DNA from: Nitrospinota bacterium
GTDB lineage: Bacteria > JAUXIQ01
Direction of reading: 5' to 3'
DNA length: 10,023 nt
Assembly (NCBI GenBank): GCA_030620925.1
Contig: JAUXIQ010000041.1
Span: forward strand, 1-10,023
The notes under the pieces are model-generated. The model searched no databases. It saw only the letters and a list, made by a program, of their open reading frames with translations, and was not told the origin of the DNA. Positions 1 to 6,223 of the stretch are shown here, one piece after another (the stretch's first letter is position 1; the number at the start of each line of letters is the position of its first letter). Made by a program: the position numbers and the translations under genes.

Positions 1-90
1 GCTTAATTTTATAGGGTTTTTATAGGATTAACGGTATTATGCGCACATGGTGTAAACCATTGAATATTAAACCATTTTAAGCGATTGGAG

Positions 91-104
91 GTTGCTTAAG
101 CAAC
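91..104. repeat. 14-bp perfect palindrome
   Basis: GTTGCTTAAGCAAC reads the same on both strands. It lies in the gene-free left flank, about 20 bp before a longer GC-rich palindrome. It could be a protein-binding site or part of a repeat element; no gene next to it shows which. Confidence 0.5.
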
Positions 105-121
105 GGGGGTGGGTAGGAGCA

Positions 122-143
122 ACCGCCTGCCGCGGCAGGCGGT
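122..143. repeat. 22-bp perfect GC-rich palindrome
   Basis: The core CCGCCTGCCGCGGCAGGCGG (123-142) is a perfect palindrome and the flanking A/T pair extends it to 22 bp. It would form a strong hairpin or cruciform. There is no T-run on either side, so it is not a standard terminator. Repeats of this kind are frequent in intergenic DNA of environmental anaerobes. Confidence 0.6.
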
Positions 144-211
144 CCGGTAGAGGGGATTAAGGGGAGGGGGATTTTGAAAGCGCAAAAGAACACGGGCTTG
201 CTAGGGTAGGC

Positions 212-239
212 GAGATTCTTCGCTGCACTCAGAATGACA
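212..239. repeat. Interspersed repeat-like segment (GATTCTTCG...AGAATGAC)
   Basis: The segment carries ATTCT and AGAAT as inverted arms around TCGCTGCACTC and ends in GAATGACAC. I recognise this type as a dispersed intergenic repeat in many Dehalococcoidia and deltaproteobacterial genomes. That is memory, not a search. Only one copy is in the window, so its repeat nature cannot be shown here. Confidence 0.4.
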
Positions 240-250
240 CGATGCGGAGT

Positions 251-316
251 CGTAGGGGCGGTCCCGCGTGTGGCGGGAATGAACCCCTTTCGGGCAGGGC
301 AAGCCCTGCCCCTACG
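251..316. repeat. Palindromic REP/MITE-like element with 9-bp terminal inverted repeats
   Basis: CGTAGGGGC (251-259) and GCCCCTACG (308-316) are perfect inverted ends. Inside are two further hairpins: TCCCGC/GCGGGA (262-278) and GGGCAGGGC-AA-GCCCTGCCC (292-311). The element has no coding content and sits 24 bp beyond the hgcB stop. The nested layout resembles non-autonomous palindromic elements (REP/BIME-like), which often lie just after genes and can stabilise mRNA 3' ends. There is no T-run for a classical terminator on the hgcB strand. Confidence 0.6.
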
Positions 317-340
317 GCCGCGCGGCTGATGGGGAATTAC

Positions 341-688
341 TTAGCAGCAATTGCCCCGGTCGGACTCTTTTTGCTCAGGAGCACAATCCCCGACGCTCCT
401 CTCCAGCTCTATCGAGCAGCAGCTCGACGACTCCTTGGCACCCATGGCGGACCTGATGACGGCCGTGGCGCAGCCCACGCCTGCCTGCACCGCAATAGCC
501 CCCTCCGGACAGTTCATGGCGCAGGCCCCGCATTCCATGCATGCGTCCCGGTTTTCGACCCTGATATTCCCGTTATCCGCAGCCAAAACCGCGTGCGGGC
601 AGACCGCCATGCACATGCCGCAGCCGGTGCATTTTTCTTTGTCGACCTGTAGAGTAACCACGTCCTTGAGGTAAACCAGTTGTCCCAT
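341..688 (-). CDS. hgcB: HgcB, mercury-methylation ferredoxin
   Basis: This is a 115-residue ferredoxin-like protein. In the known system HgcB supplies low-potential electrons to the corrinoid of HgcA during methylation of Hg(II). Two 4Fe-4S motifs are visible: C20-C23-C26-C30 and C50-C53-C56-C60, the second reading CMECGACAMNCP, which is characteristic of HgcB. The conserved lone cysteine C73 (GVGC) follows. The tail after residue 84 carries vicinal pairs C90-C91 and C114-C115 plus C102; HgcB proteins normally end with one vicinal pair. ATG at 686-688 is preceded by a GAGGAGATTGAG Shine-Dalgarno region. The gene lies 36 bp after a secreted hypothetical gene and about 0.7 kb after hgcA on the same strand, so co-transcription is likely. 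A generic ferredoxin is the alternative, but C73, the CC tail and hgcA nearby make HgcB much more likely. Confidence 0.9.
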   Translation of the reverse strand: MGQLVYLKDVVTLQVDKEKCTGCGMCMAVCPHAVLAADNGNIRVENRDACMECGACAMNCPEGAIAVQAGVGCATAVIRSAMGAKESSSCCSIELERSVGDCAPEQKESDRGNCC

Positions 689-724
689 CTCTCAATCTCC
701 TCAAGTTGTGCCGAAAGCGAATAC

Positions 725-1360
725 TTAGTCCGCTCCCTGTAGTTGTAACCACTTCCCTTCGTACCAGTAATATACGATGGAGGCCTTTTCCACGAAGGCA
801 TCATTGATCCCTGCATGATCGATTGGCGGTGGTGCGGGGCCTCCGTAAGCTCGATAGTGATCGATAATATAGTCTTTGCCGACAGCGCCAATGGCCCTGC
901 CGAAACCAACCCTGTTTCCTCCTATCCCTTGGAGCCAATTCCGATCCGCGGAGTCGCTGCTAGGGACCACTTCGACTTTATCAGCAGACCCGTTCCAGAA
1001 GACAAGAATGACCGAACGCCTCCTGATTGAGCACAAAACAGCCCAATCGGTTTGGCCCGGCTTTTTAAATTCACCGGAGATGCCGTTGTGCGGTTTATCA
1101 CCATCCCACATCTGCGGTATGGAACAGCTGCGTTTGCCCAATTCTCTCACGACTACATCCGGAAGATGCGTCAAGCCCGCGGGTGCCAGCCGAACCGTCT
1201 CCTGGTCGGCTTTCTCCCACCGATTCACCCCGTCGGCATGTACGATCCCGGTTAAGATGCCATATGCCAACAATCCCGGCAGAAAAATGCAAATAGCAGG
1301 GATAACTGCTGAACGAAAAAAGTTCCGGGTCATAGCGGTATCTCTATGTATAGGGGTCAT
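725..1360 (-). CDS. Secreted or membrane-anchored conserved hypothetical between hgcA and hgcB
   Basis: This is a 211-residue protein of unknown function. An N-terminal hydrophobic segment (about residues 18-42) is a signal peptide or anchor, so the rest should be outside the cytoplasmic membrane. The mature part has two cysteines, C79 in CSIPQ and C110 in WAVLCS, which could form a disulfide. The pattern CSIPQ...GEFxxPGQTDWAVLC...ILVFW recalls a family of uncharacterised secreted proteins in environmental bacteria; that is recognition from memory. I use ATG at 1358-1360. TTG one codon upstream, or ATG at 1331-1333 (preceded by GAGAT), are alternatives; the last gives a more standard signal peptide. 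It lies 57 bp after hgcA and 36 bp before hgcB, suggesting co-transcription. No heavy-metal motif such as CxxC or a His cluster is present, so a role in mercury handling is only positional. Confidence 0.8.
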   Translation of the reverse strand: MTPIHRDTAMTRNFFRSAVIPAICIFLPGLLAYGILTGIVHADGVNRWEKADQETVRLAPAGLTHLPDVVVRELGKRSCSIPQMWDGDKPHNGISGEFKKPGQTDWAVLCSIRRRSVILVFWNGSADKVEVVPSSDSADRNWLQGIGGNRVGFGRAIGAVGKDYIIDHYRAYGGPAPPPIDHAGINDAFVEKASIVYYWYEGKWLQLQGAD

Positions 1361-1417
1361 CAATAAAAACCCTTAAGCACAACTAATTAAACCGGTTGTC
1401 CCCTCTTTATAATCCTT

Positions 1418-2587
1418 TCAGGCGATGAACCGCGATACCAGCCAGAGACATAACCCCGCCCCACCGGTCGTTATTTCCAGGGGCACGGCCCATCTCATCT
1501 CTCTCCTGACACCTGAAAGGGAGGTGTAGGTGGAAGCGCCGGTAAAATTCATAGCCATGTAGGCCGCGAAGGCCGGAACCAGCAAAAACCAGCCCAGGAT
1601 TTCGAAAAGTCCTGCCAAACCGCTCAAACTTCCCGCACGGAAAAGGGCCAGTACCGCCGCTGTTATCAGGCCCATGCTGATCCCTTTCAGGGAGAAAGCG
1701 CGGCCCGGCAGCCAGGGCAACAGAAGCTGGGTCAAAACGCCACCCGCCGCCAGCGCACATAACAGGGCGAGCACGGCGAACAGACCGTAATTCAAGGCGT
1801 TGGCCCAGTATCCGGCAGGTCCGCCCAGCCCGCCCAGGAAGAAGAAAGCGGGGAGTATGAGGGCGTACCATTTCAAAACCAACACCACCTCAATGGGCAC
1901 CAGCTCCATTCTCTCCCGGGTGGTGAACGTCTTCAGTCTCATTTCCGGCGCCGCTTTAAAGCCCGCATCGATGAAAGCGGGTAAATCCCTGGCAAGAACA
2001 GGCCCGTATATCACCCTGAATCCGAAAAGTTTCTTTACCTGGTGCGCCGCCACCCCAGGGGCCCCTAACTGGGGCACTATCAGCTCCCTGTGAGAAACCA
2101 CCTGCGCCAGGCCGCTGGACTCTATGCGTCGGACAAGCTCCTCCGTCCCGAAGGTCCCCTTCCCCGCCGCACACCAGACGTTTATGCCCTTGGTGTCCAG
2201 GACCAGTATCCATGCGTCGCGGCCCGGCAGGGCCACGCGTAGATGATCAAAACTCATCTTGTAGTTGGCCGACACCATGACGGGGGACTTGTCGTCGGGG
2301 TTTCCCAGGGCGTAAAGGCCGGGGTCCACCGTGTAGTGCATGCGGGCAACTCCCCAGCGGGACTTAATACCGCCCCGGCGGTCGGCCCTCACAAGAGAAG
2401 ATGAGACCTGAGGCACGGTTCCGGCGGGAGTCTCAACAGCGCCCGCCACGAAGGGCTGCTCCAGGCTGGGAAGGCTATCCTGAGCCTCACCCTCCGGGGG
2501 ACAACAGGCGCCGCCCACCGACTCCTCCGCCGCCGAACAGGAAACATCAGCGATCTTCTGTGTTTCCCTGCTCCTTTCATCGCTCAT
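1418..2587 (-). CDS. hgcA: HgcA, corrinoid-dependent mercury methyltransferase
   Basis: This 389-residue membrane protein is the catalytic half of HgcAB, which transfers a methyl group from a corrinoid to Hg(II) to form methylmercury. The cap-helix motif NVWCAAGK is at residues 136-143, and C139 is the expected lower axial cobalt ligand. It sits in the context DAWILVLDTKG-I-NVWCAAGKGTFGT, which is diagnostic and separates HgcA from other CFeSP-like corrinoid proteins. The corrinoid domain spans about 85-225, followed by roughly five transmembrane helices (about 233-253, 262-288, 303-317, 326-347, 368-387). The N-terminus is about 45 residues longer than the well-studied HgcA whose cap cysteine is Cys93; it looks disordered and contains C17 and the vicinal pair C28-C29. 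ATG at 2585-2587 follows GGGGGCG. A strong promoter lies at 2663-2691. hgcB is downstream after one intervening gene. Confidence 0.95.
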   Translation of the reverse strand: MSDERSRETQKIADVSCSAAEESVGGACCPPEGEAQDSLPSLEQPFVAGAVETPAGTVPQVSSSLVRADRRGGIKSRWGVARMHYTVDPGLYALGNPDDKSPVMVSANYKMSFDHLRVALPGRDAWILVLDTKGINVWCAAGKGTFGTEELVRRIESSGLAQVVSHRELIVPQLGAPGVAAHQVKKLFGFRVIYGPVLARDLPAFIDAGFKAAPEMRLKTFTTRERMELVPIEVVLVLKWYALILPAFFFLGGLGGPAGYWANALNYGLFAVLALLCALAAGGVLTQLLLPWLPGRAFSLKGISMGLITAAVLALFRAGSLSGLAGLFEILGWFLLVPAFAAYMAMNFTGASTYTSLSGVRREMRWAVPLEITTGGAGLCLWLVSRFIA

Positions 2588-2655
2588 TACAACGCCCCCG
2601 CTTCTTAACCCTTACGCGCCGCACTGACAATCTTTCTTTAACAATCGCCGGAAGA

Positions 2656-2674
2656 TAGTTGTATTATGCAACTA
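2656..2674. promoter_or_regulatory. Inverted-repeat operator over the hgcA -10 box
   Basis: On the minus strand TAGTTG-CATAATA-CAACTA has perfect 6-bp arms around a 7-bp centre that contains the -10 hexamer. A dimer bound here would block RNA polymerase. The AGTTG...CAACT pattern resembles sites of MarR-type repressors; ArsR-type regulators have also been reported near hgcAB elsewhere. The regulator is not in the window, so its family is a guess. Confidence 0.6.
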
Positions 2675-2691
2675 ACACCGTTCTTTGTCAA
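2663..2691 (-). promoter_or_regulatory. Sigma-70-type promoter of hgcA
   Basis: On the minus strand TTGACA (2686-2691) is followed after exactly 17 bp by CATAAT (2663-2668), one mismatch from the TATAAT consensus. Transcription would start near 2655, giving an untranslated leader of about 68 bases before the hgcA ATG. No other gene lies between. Confidence 0.75.
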
Positions 2692-2752
2692 TCATTCTCC
2701 AATATTAATAGTCAGTAACATCTTAAACAAGCTTACAAATCGATACCTCAAT

Positions 2753-2787
2753 AAAAAAAGCAGGGCAATTCCACGCCCCGCCTTTTT
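2753..2787 (-). terminator. Rho-independent terminator after the HAF/FIMAH gene
   Basis: On the minus strand a stem pairs GGCGGGGC with GCCCTGC around a short loop (core GGGC/GCCC with one mismatch) and is followed by a run of seven T. It lies about 65 bp after the stop of the secreted-protein gene. It also has T-rich sequence on the plus strand, so it may work in both directions. It insulates the hgcA promoter from transcription coming from upstream. Confidence 0.75.
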
Positions 2788-2849
2788 AGTTAAATCACTT
2801 CCCGATAAATGGGCTCTTATACTTTCGCCCGTTCTTTTTCATCTCCTCT

Positions 2850-3365
2850 TTAACAGCGCAATTCGAACATCACATTATTTGCTTCATCTATCAACGCTTG
2901 TGCTTCCGCCGGCGACATCCATCCAGCGCTTAACATCGTCTCCACCTGGTTGATGAACGTCTGAAGCACGCTGCAAGAAACCTGAGTCCTCCCCTTACCC
3001 ATCGTATTTTTCACCGCTTCCAGTTTCGCGTTGAGCGAATTGCCCCAACCTTCCTCGATAGTAGCACTCTCAACCAGGTCCTGAACATCATCCTCAACGT
3101 CTTGCATCCGTTTCTCAGGCTGTGGGAGAGGGAAATCATCTTTCCAAAGAACGGCGTACGTATAAGCCAACCGGGAGGGGATATTGCTATTGCTCGCTAC
3201 CTGAAAGGAGCCGTTAACGCTGTTATTGATGGCCACAGCCTCGCTCTCATCTCCGCGGAGAGTACCCAGATCGGTCATAGGCTGCGTTGATGACGGTCCT
3301 GCTGTTACCAGGACTGCTACAGCCACTGCGAGTACTACTGCCAACATCCTTAGTGAACTTTTCAT
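2850..3365 (-). CDS. Secreted protein with one HAF-like repeat and a FIMAH-like domain
   Basis: This is a 171-residue exported protein of unknown function. Residues 1-23 form a classic signal peptide (Lys/Arg start, then an Ala/Val-rich core). Residues about 29-76 match a single HAF-type repeat: TDLGTLRGDESEAVAINNS followed by AYTYAVLW. Residues about 105-170 resemble a FIMAH domain: SLNAKLEAVKNTM, LQTFINQVETM, SPAEAQALIDEANNV, an alpha-helical module found at the C-terminus of many secreted proteins. Two cysteines, C131 and C171, could pair. Proteins with HAF repeats normally have many copies; one copy joined directly to FIMAH suggests an internally shortened member or a minimal natural version. 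ATG at 3363-3365 is preceded by AAGGGGAAG. It is a single-gene unit ended by the terminator at 2753-2787. Domain calls are by eye. Confidence 0.8.
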   Translation of the reverse strand: MKSSLRMLAVVLAVAVAVLVTAGPSSTQPMTDLGTLRGDESEAVAINNSVNGSFQVASNSNIPSRLAYTYAVLWKDDFPLPQPEKRMQDVEDDVQDLVESATIEEGWGNSLNAKLEAVKNTMGKGRTQVSCSVLQTFINQVETMLSAGWMSPAEAQALIDEANNVMFELRC

Positions 3366-3729
3366 CTCTTACTTCCCCTTACCGAAGACGAGAAAAAACT
3401 TACTTCAATCTCTCACCATGTTTTAAAACGTATGGGATATACCCTTTTTATCTTCATCTGTTCTTAATTATCGATGTCAGTATAATAAAAACAATTAAAT
3501 AAGACTAAAACTAAGAATTCTTATATATTCAAAGCATTTATGAAAACATAAGTCTCTTCACAAGAGTTTTGAACTTGTAACAAATCAACTCTCTTTTGTC
3601 AATAAAAAAATAATTTATTTTTTACTTTTTTTATCTCCATCCGGCTTATTAATCGTCGAAATCCGCGTTTCCCGAAAAGCATACATCCCCGGATCTTTAC
3701 CATGAGCAAAAAAAGGACGAAAAAGCCTA
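3366..3729. other. AT-rich intergenic region between divergent genes
   Basis: No gene is supported here on either strand. The stretch is clearly richer in A and T than the flanking genes. It holds the perfect palindromes GTTTTAAAAC (3420-3429) and TAAGAATTCTTA (3512-3523), and an A/T tract near 3603-3630. The part next to the minus-strand gene would be its leader if the candidate promoter at 3574-3602 is real. Confidence 0.6.
3574..3630 (-). promoter_or_regulatory. Candidate promoter with UP-like A/T tract for the HAF/FIMAH gene
   Basis: On the minus strand TTGACA (3597-3602) is followed after 17 bp by TACAAG (3574-3579), a 4/6 match to the -10 box. Directly upstream is an A/T-only tract (about 3603-3630) in the place of an UP element. 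It would leave an untranslated leader of about 200 bases before the ATG at 3365. The weak -10 keeps confidence low. Confidence 0.4.
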
Positions 3730-3758
3730 TTGACATTATAATTGATATTATCTAATAT
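3730..3758 (+). promoter_or_regulatory. Near-perfect sigma-70 promoter of the GntR-led operon
   Basis: TTGACA (3730-3735), a 17-bp spacer, then TAATAT (3753-3758) match the consensus closely. Transcription would begin near 3765, about 107 bases before the regulator's ATG. It is the only strong plus-strand promoter seen before the cluster, so it may serve the whole run of genes to 9672. Confidence 0.75.
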
Positions 3759-3789
3759 GTCAGATAACACCAGATAAAACATCAGATAT
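3748..3789. promoter_or_regulatory. Operator region: inverted repeat and three CAGATA direct repeats
   Basis: TTATCT (3748-3753) and AGATAA (3762-3767) form an inverted repeat overlapping the -10 box. CAGATAA recurs at 3761-3767 and 3771-3777, and CAGATAT at 3783-3789, at 10- and 12-bp spacing, about one helical turn each. Such phased sites suit cooperative binding by a dimeric regulator, most simply the GntR protein encoded just downstream acting on its own promoter. That pairing is inferred. Confidence 0.55.
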
Positions 3790-3871
3790 GGACTTGAAAA
3801 AGTATAGACGGCCCTGCCGCACCGCTGTCGATTGATCCGGAAAGATTTTGCCCGGAGGAGAAAAACCTCAG

Positions 3872-4612
3872 ATGAGACAGGATGAGCTAGGCTATAAATC
3901 CCATTCCATACCGCTTCGACAGAGCGACCTGGCTTACGAGCGGATTAAAGACAGCATTATTATCTGCGAGCTGGCGCCTGGGGAAGAGGTATCCGAGGCG
4001 CAACTGGCCTCTCGCTTCGGTCTGGGCAAGGCGCCCATCAGAAACGCTCTGGCCCGGCTGGCGCAGGAGGGCCTGGTTCGGGCTTTCCCCAGAAGCGGCT
4101 ATGTAATCACCCCCCTGACCATCAGCGACATCAAGGACGTATTCGAGCTGCGCATACTTCTCGAAAAAGCGGCCGCCCGGATGGCGGTGGGCCGCGTCGA
4201 TACGGATAACATCCGGCATCTCGACGAGATATGCAACATAGGCTACAAGCCCGACGACAAAGAAAGCCAGAAGACCTTCCTCCGCGCCAACCATGAAATA
4301 CACATGACCATCGCCCGCGCCTCCGGCAACGAGAGGCTGACCAGAATCATCGAGCACCTCCTAGACGAGATGACCCGCATGCTCTACCTGGGCATGAGCC
4401 TCAGCGACAAGAGCGACGAATGGAAGCACGGGCACGAGGACGTCCTCTCGGCCCTGGTCAGGGGCGACGCCGACGAAGCGGAGCGGATCACCGGCCAGCA
4501 CCTGGAGTCGGGTAAGGAGCTGGTCCTGCGGGCGGTGATGGGCAGCCCCGACCTGGCGGAGGTCAACCTGGTCCCGGTCGATTTCGGCAAAAAAAGAAAA
4601 AGCGGCGCTTAA
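3872..4612 (+). CDS. GntR-family transcriptional regulator, FadR subfamily (FCD domain)
   Basis: This is a 246-residue ligand-responsive DNA-binding protein. A winged helix-turn-helix covers about residues 14-82 (AYERIKDSII, the LASRFGLGKAPIRNALARLAQEGLV recognition region, and the wing FPRSGYVITPL). The helical FCD ligand domain covers about 88-222. Likely metal or ligand residues of FCD proteins are present as N140-xxx-H144, H188 (in HEDVLSAL) and H210. The start is ATG at 3872 because GGAGGAG (3854-3860) lies just before it; an in-frame TTG at 3848 would place the ribosome site inside the coding region. It is the first gene after a strong promoter with phased repeats, so self-regulation is likely. 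The amidohydrolase starts 56 bp later. FCD regulators usually sense small carboxylic acids or pathway intermediates; the ligand here is unknown but is likely a substrate or product of the cluster. Confidence 0.9.
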   Translation: MRQDELGYKSHSIPLRQSDLAYERIKDSIIICELAPGEEVSEAQLASRFGLGKAPIRNALARLAQEGLVRAFPRSGYVITPLTISDIKDVFELRILLEKAAARMAVGRVDTDNIRHLDEICNIGYKPDDKESQKTFLRANHEIHMTIARASGNERLTRIIEHLLDEMTRMLYLGMSLSDKSDEWKHGHEDVLSALVRGDADEAERITGQHLESGKELVLRAVMGSPDLAEVNLVPVDFGKKRKSGA

Positions 4613-4668
4613 AGGATAATAGATCATCTATTCAGCACAAATTCCGAGCAGCAGGGAGGAGGAGCGAA

Positions 4669-5919
4669 ATGGATGCGCAGTGCACTGTTCTAAAAGGCGG
4701 GAGGTTGATCGACGGCAGCGGCGGAGCCATTGTCGAAAACTCCGCGGTGGTCATCAAAGGCGAGCGGATCGAAGCCGCCGGTGCGGCGGACACCGTGAAA
4801 ATCCCTAAAGGGGCGGAGGTGGTGGATACTACGGGGAAGACGGTTATGCCCGGCCTCATGGACGCGCACCTTCACCTTTGGGGAATAAACAGGACGAACC
4901 CCCTGACCCTGATGATCGATCCTCCCGAACAGAGAGGGATGAGATCGGTCATGGACGTCTGGAAACTTCTGGACAGCGGGTACACCACGGTGAGGTGCTG
5001 CGGTAATTCCAACAACATGAGCATCTATTTAAGAGAAGCCATCACCGAAGGAAGCATCATCGGGCCAAGAATCCTCTCCTGCGGGGCGATCATTACCCAG
5101 ACCGGCGGTCATGGTGATACCGCTCATTCGCTCCCCATCGAATGGGTCAACCAGCGGGGGGTGGGCCGGATCGCCGATGGCGCGGACGAATGCCGCAAGG
5201 CCGCCCGCGAGCAGCTTCGCGCCGGGGCCGACTTCATAAAGCTTTGTTCGACCGGCGGTGTGCTCTCGGAAAAAGACCTCCCCACCTCGTGCCAGTATAC
5301 CATCGACGAGATAAGCGCCATGGTGGAAGAAGCGCACAACGTCGGCGCCAAAGTTGCCAGTCACGCCCAGGGAACCAGGGGCATCAAGAATGCCCTGCTG
5401 GCGGGCGTTGATACCATCGAGCACGGGTTTTATCTCGACGATGAAGTCATCGAGATGATGATCAAACAAAACAGCCACTTCATCCCCACCCTGATAATCG
5501 TGGAGACCATCGCAACCAAGGGCGCGGAGGCGGGCATTCCGAAGGGATCGCTGAAAAAGGCGAAGGATAATCGGGAAGTGCATCGCAAATCTTTCGAGAT
5601 GGCCTGTAAGGCGGGTGTCCAGATCGGCTGCGGGTCGGATTTTCTTAGCTCTCCCATGTCTCCCATGGGTGAGAACGCCAAAGAACTGGCTCTCCAGGTG
5701 GAGGCCGGCCGATCACCCATAGACGTCATCACTTCCGCCACCAAAATCAACGCCGAAGCCCTGGATATCGGAGACGACGTGGGTACGCTGGAAGCGGGCA
5801 AACTGGCGGACCTCCTGGTGGTGGATGGGGACCCCTTAAAGGATATTACGGTTTTGAACGATAAGACGAACATCCTCAAGGTGTATAAGGGCGGCGTCGA
5901 GGCGCCCCGTCTAAGCTAA
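4669..5919 (+). CDS. Metal-dependent amidohydrolase (imidazolonepropionase/prolidase-like subgroup)
   Basis: This 416-residue cytoplasmic enzyme of the amidohydrolase superfamily hydrolyses C-N bonds, often in cyclic amides or Xaa-Pro-type dipeptides, with a two-metal centre. All expected ligands are visible: H67 and H69 (MDAHLHL), K191 (ADFIKLCSTGG, position of the carbamylated lysine), H232 (ASHAQG), H252 (DTIEHGF) and catalytic D324 (GCGSDF). The small beta-sandwich is made by both ends (MPGLMDAH entry and C-terminal GKLADLLVVDGDPL). The length is normal and nothing is truncated. ATG at 4669 follows an excellent AGGGAGGAGGAG site. It lies between the GntR regulator and ATC-hydrolase-type genes, which suggests it acts on the same ring compound or its opened product. 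A degraded second copy of its 3' end is at 7160-7276. Exact substrate unknown; it is not of the M20 type used for N-carbamoyl-cysteine in the described ATC pathway. Confidence 0.92.
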   Translation: MDAQCTVLKGGRLIDGSGGAIVENSAVVIKGERIEAAGAADTVKIPKGAEVVDTTGKTVMPGLMDAHLHLWGINRTNPLTLMIDPPEQRGMRSVMDVWKLLDSGYTTVRCCGNSNNMSIYLREAITEGSIIGPRILSCGAIITQTGGHGDTAHSLPIEWVNQRGVGRIADGADECRKAAREQLRAGADFIKLCSTGGVLSEKDLPTSCQYTIDEISAMVEEAHNVGAKVASHAQGTRGIKNALLAGVDTIEHGFYLDDEVIEMMIKQNSHFIPTLIIVETIATKGAEAGIPKGSLKKAKDNREVHRKSFEMACKAGVQIGCGSDFLSSPMSPMGENAKELALQVEAGRSPIDVITSATKINAEALDIGDDVGTLEAGKLADLLVVDGDPLKDITVLNDKTNILKVYKGGVEAPRLS

Positions 5920-5936
5920 TCCGGAGGAGATTTAAG

Positions 5937-6223
5937 ATGTCGGAGACTTCTGATCAGATGGCGCGTTTGGTCCAGAAATTGAGCGATCAGGTTTTCATCG
6001 AGCTGAAGAAACGTGTTCAACCCGTAGTGGATAGTGTTTGGGCGGAGATCAGACGTGAGATAGAAAACCAGGCCGGGTCGCTTAACGAGGACAACGCTAT
6101 CGAATAACCGACGCAACCGGTAAAATTTTCCCGGCCGGATACCGGGCGATAATGCCTTGATCGATAAGGTTCCGGAGATTATTGGCGATGAGCTAAGCGA
6201 TAAACTGAAGAAAGGAAAGGAAA
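5937..6223 (+). pseudogene. Degraded ATC-hydrolase paralogue (N-terminal remnant)
   Basis: An ATG at 5937 with a GGAGGAG ribosome site opens a 56-residue frame (stop 6105-6107) that matches the N-terminus of the intact ATC hydrolase at 7288. About 37 of 53 residues are identical by hand count (MSETSDQM-RLVQ-LSD-V...ELKKRV-P...WAEIR-EIE). Homology continues past the stop with frame changes: AGYRAIMP (about 6141-6165), then after a one-base shift LIDKV and ELSDKL, against AGYRVILPLI...DKV...MSERL in the intact protein. The C-terminal half with the conserved cysteines is absent, replaced by the next gene. A short peptide could still be made, because start and ribosome site are intact, but the sequence reads as a decayed gene. 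It begins 17 bp after the amidohydrolase stop. Confidence 0.85.

Larger units (their letters stand above)
1..340. other. Gene-free left flank rich in palindromes
   Basis: No convincing gene was found on either strand. Open frames that cross this stretch have no recognisable motif and run through the palindromic elements. The first 85 bases are AT-rich; the rest holds the palindromes listed separately and G-rich runs (about 105-170). Confidence 0.6.

Noticed and set aside
91-316. CRISPR array or tRNA in the palindromic left flank
   Set aside because: No regularly spaced direct repeats with unique spacers, and no cloverleaf with a CCA-type end.
242-652. Plus-strand 136-codon open frame overlapping hgcB
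   Set aside because: It is the reverse side of hgcB and the palindromic element, with no motif and no ribosome site; the opposite strand has unmistakable ferredoxin motifs.
3848-3871. Upstream TTG start for the GntR regulator
   Set aside because: It would put the GGAGGAG ribosome site inside the coding sequence; ATG at 3872 fits that site and the usual N-terminus.
3887-4357. Minus-strand 156-codon frame opposite the GntR gene
   Set aside because: It mirrors the codon pattern of the regulator on the other strand and has no recognisable domain.
5029-5583. Minus-strand 184-codon frame opposite the amidohydrolase
   Set aside because: It is antisense to a gene with every catalytic residue in place; no family features.
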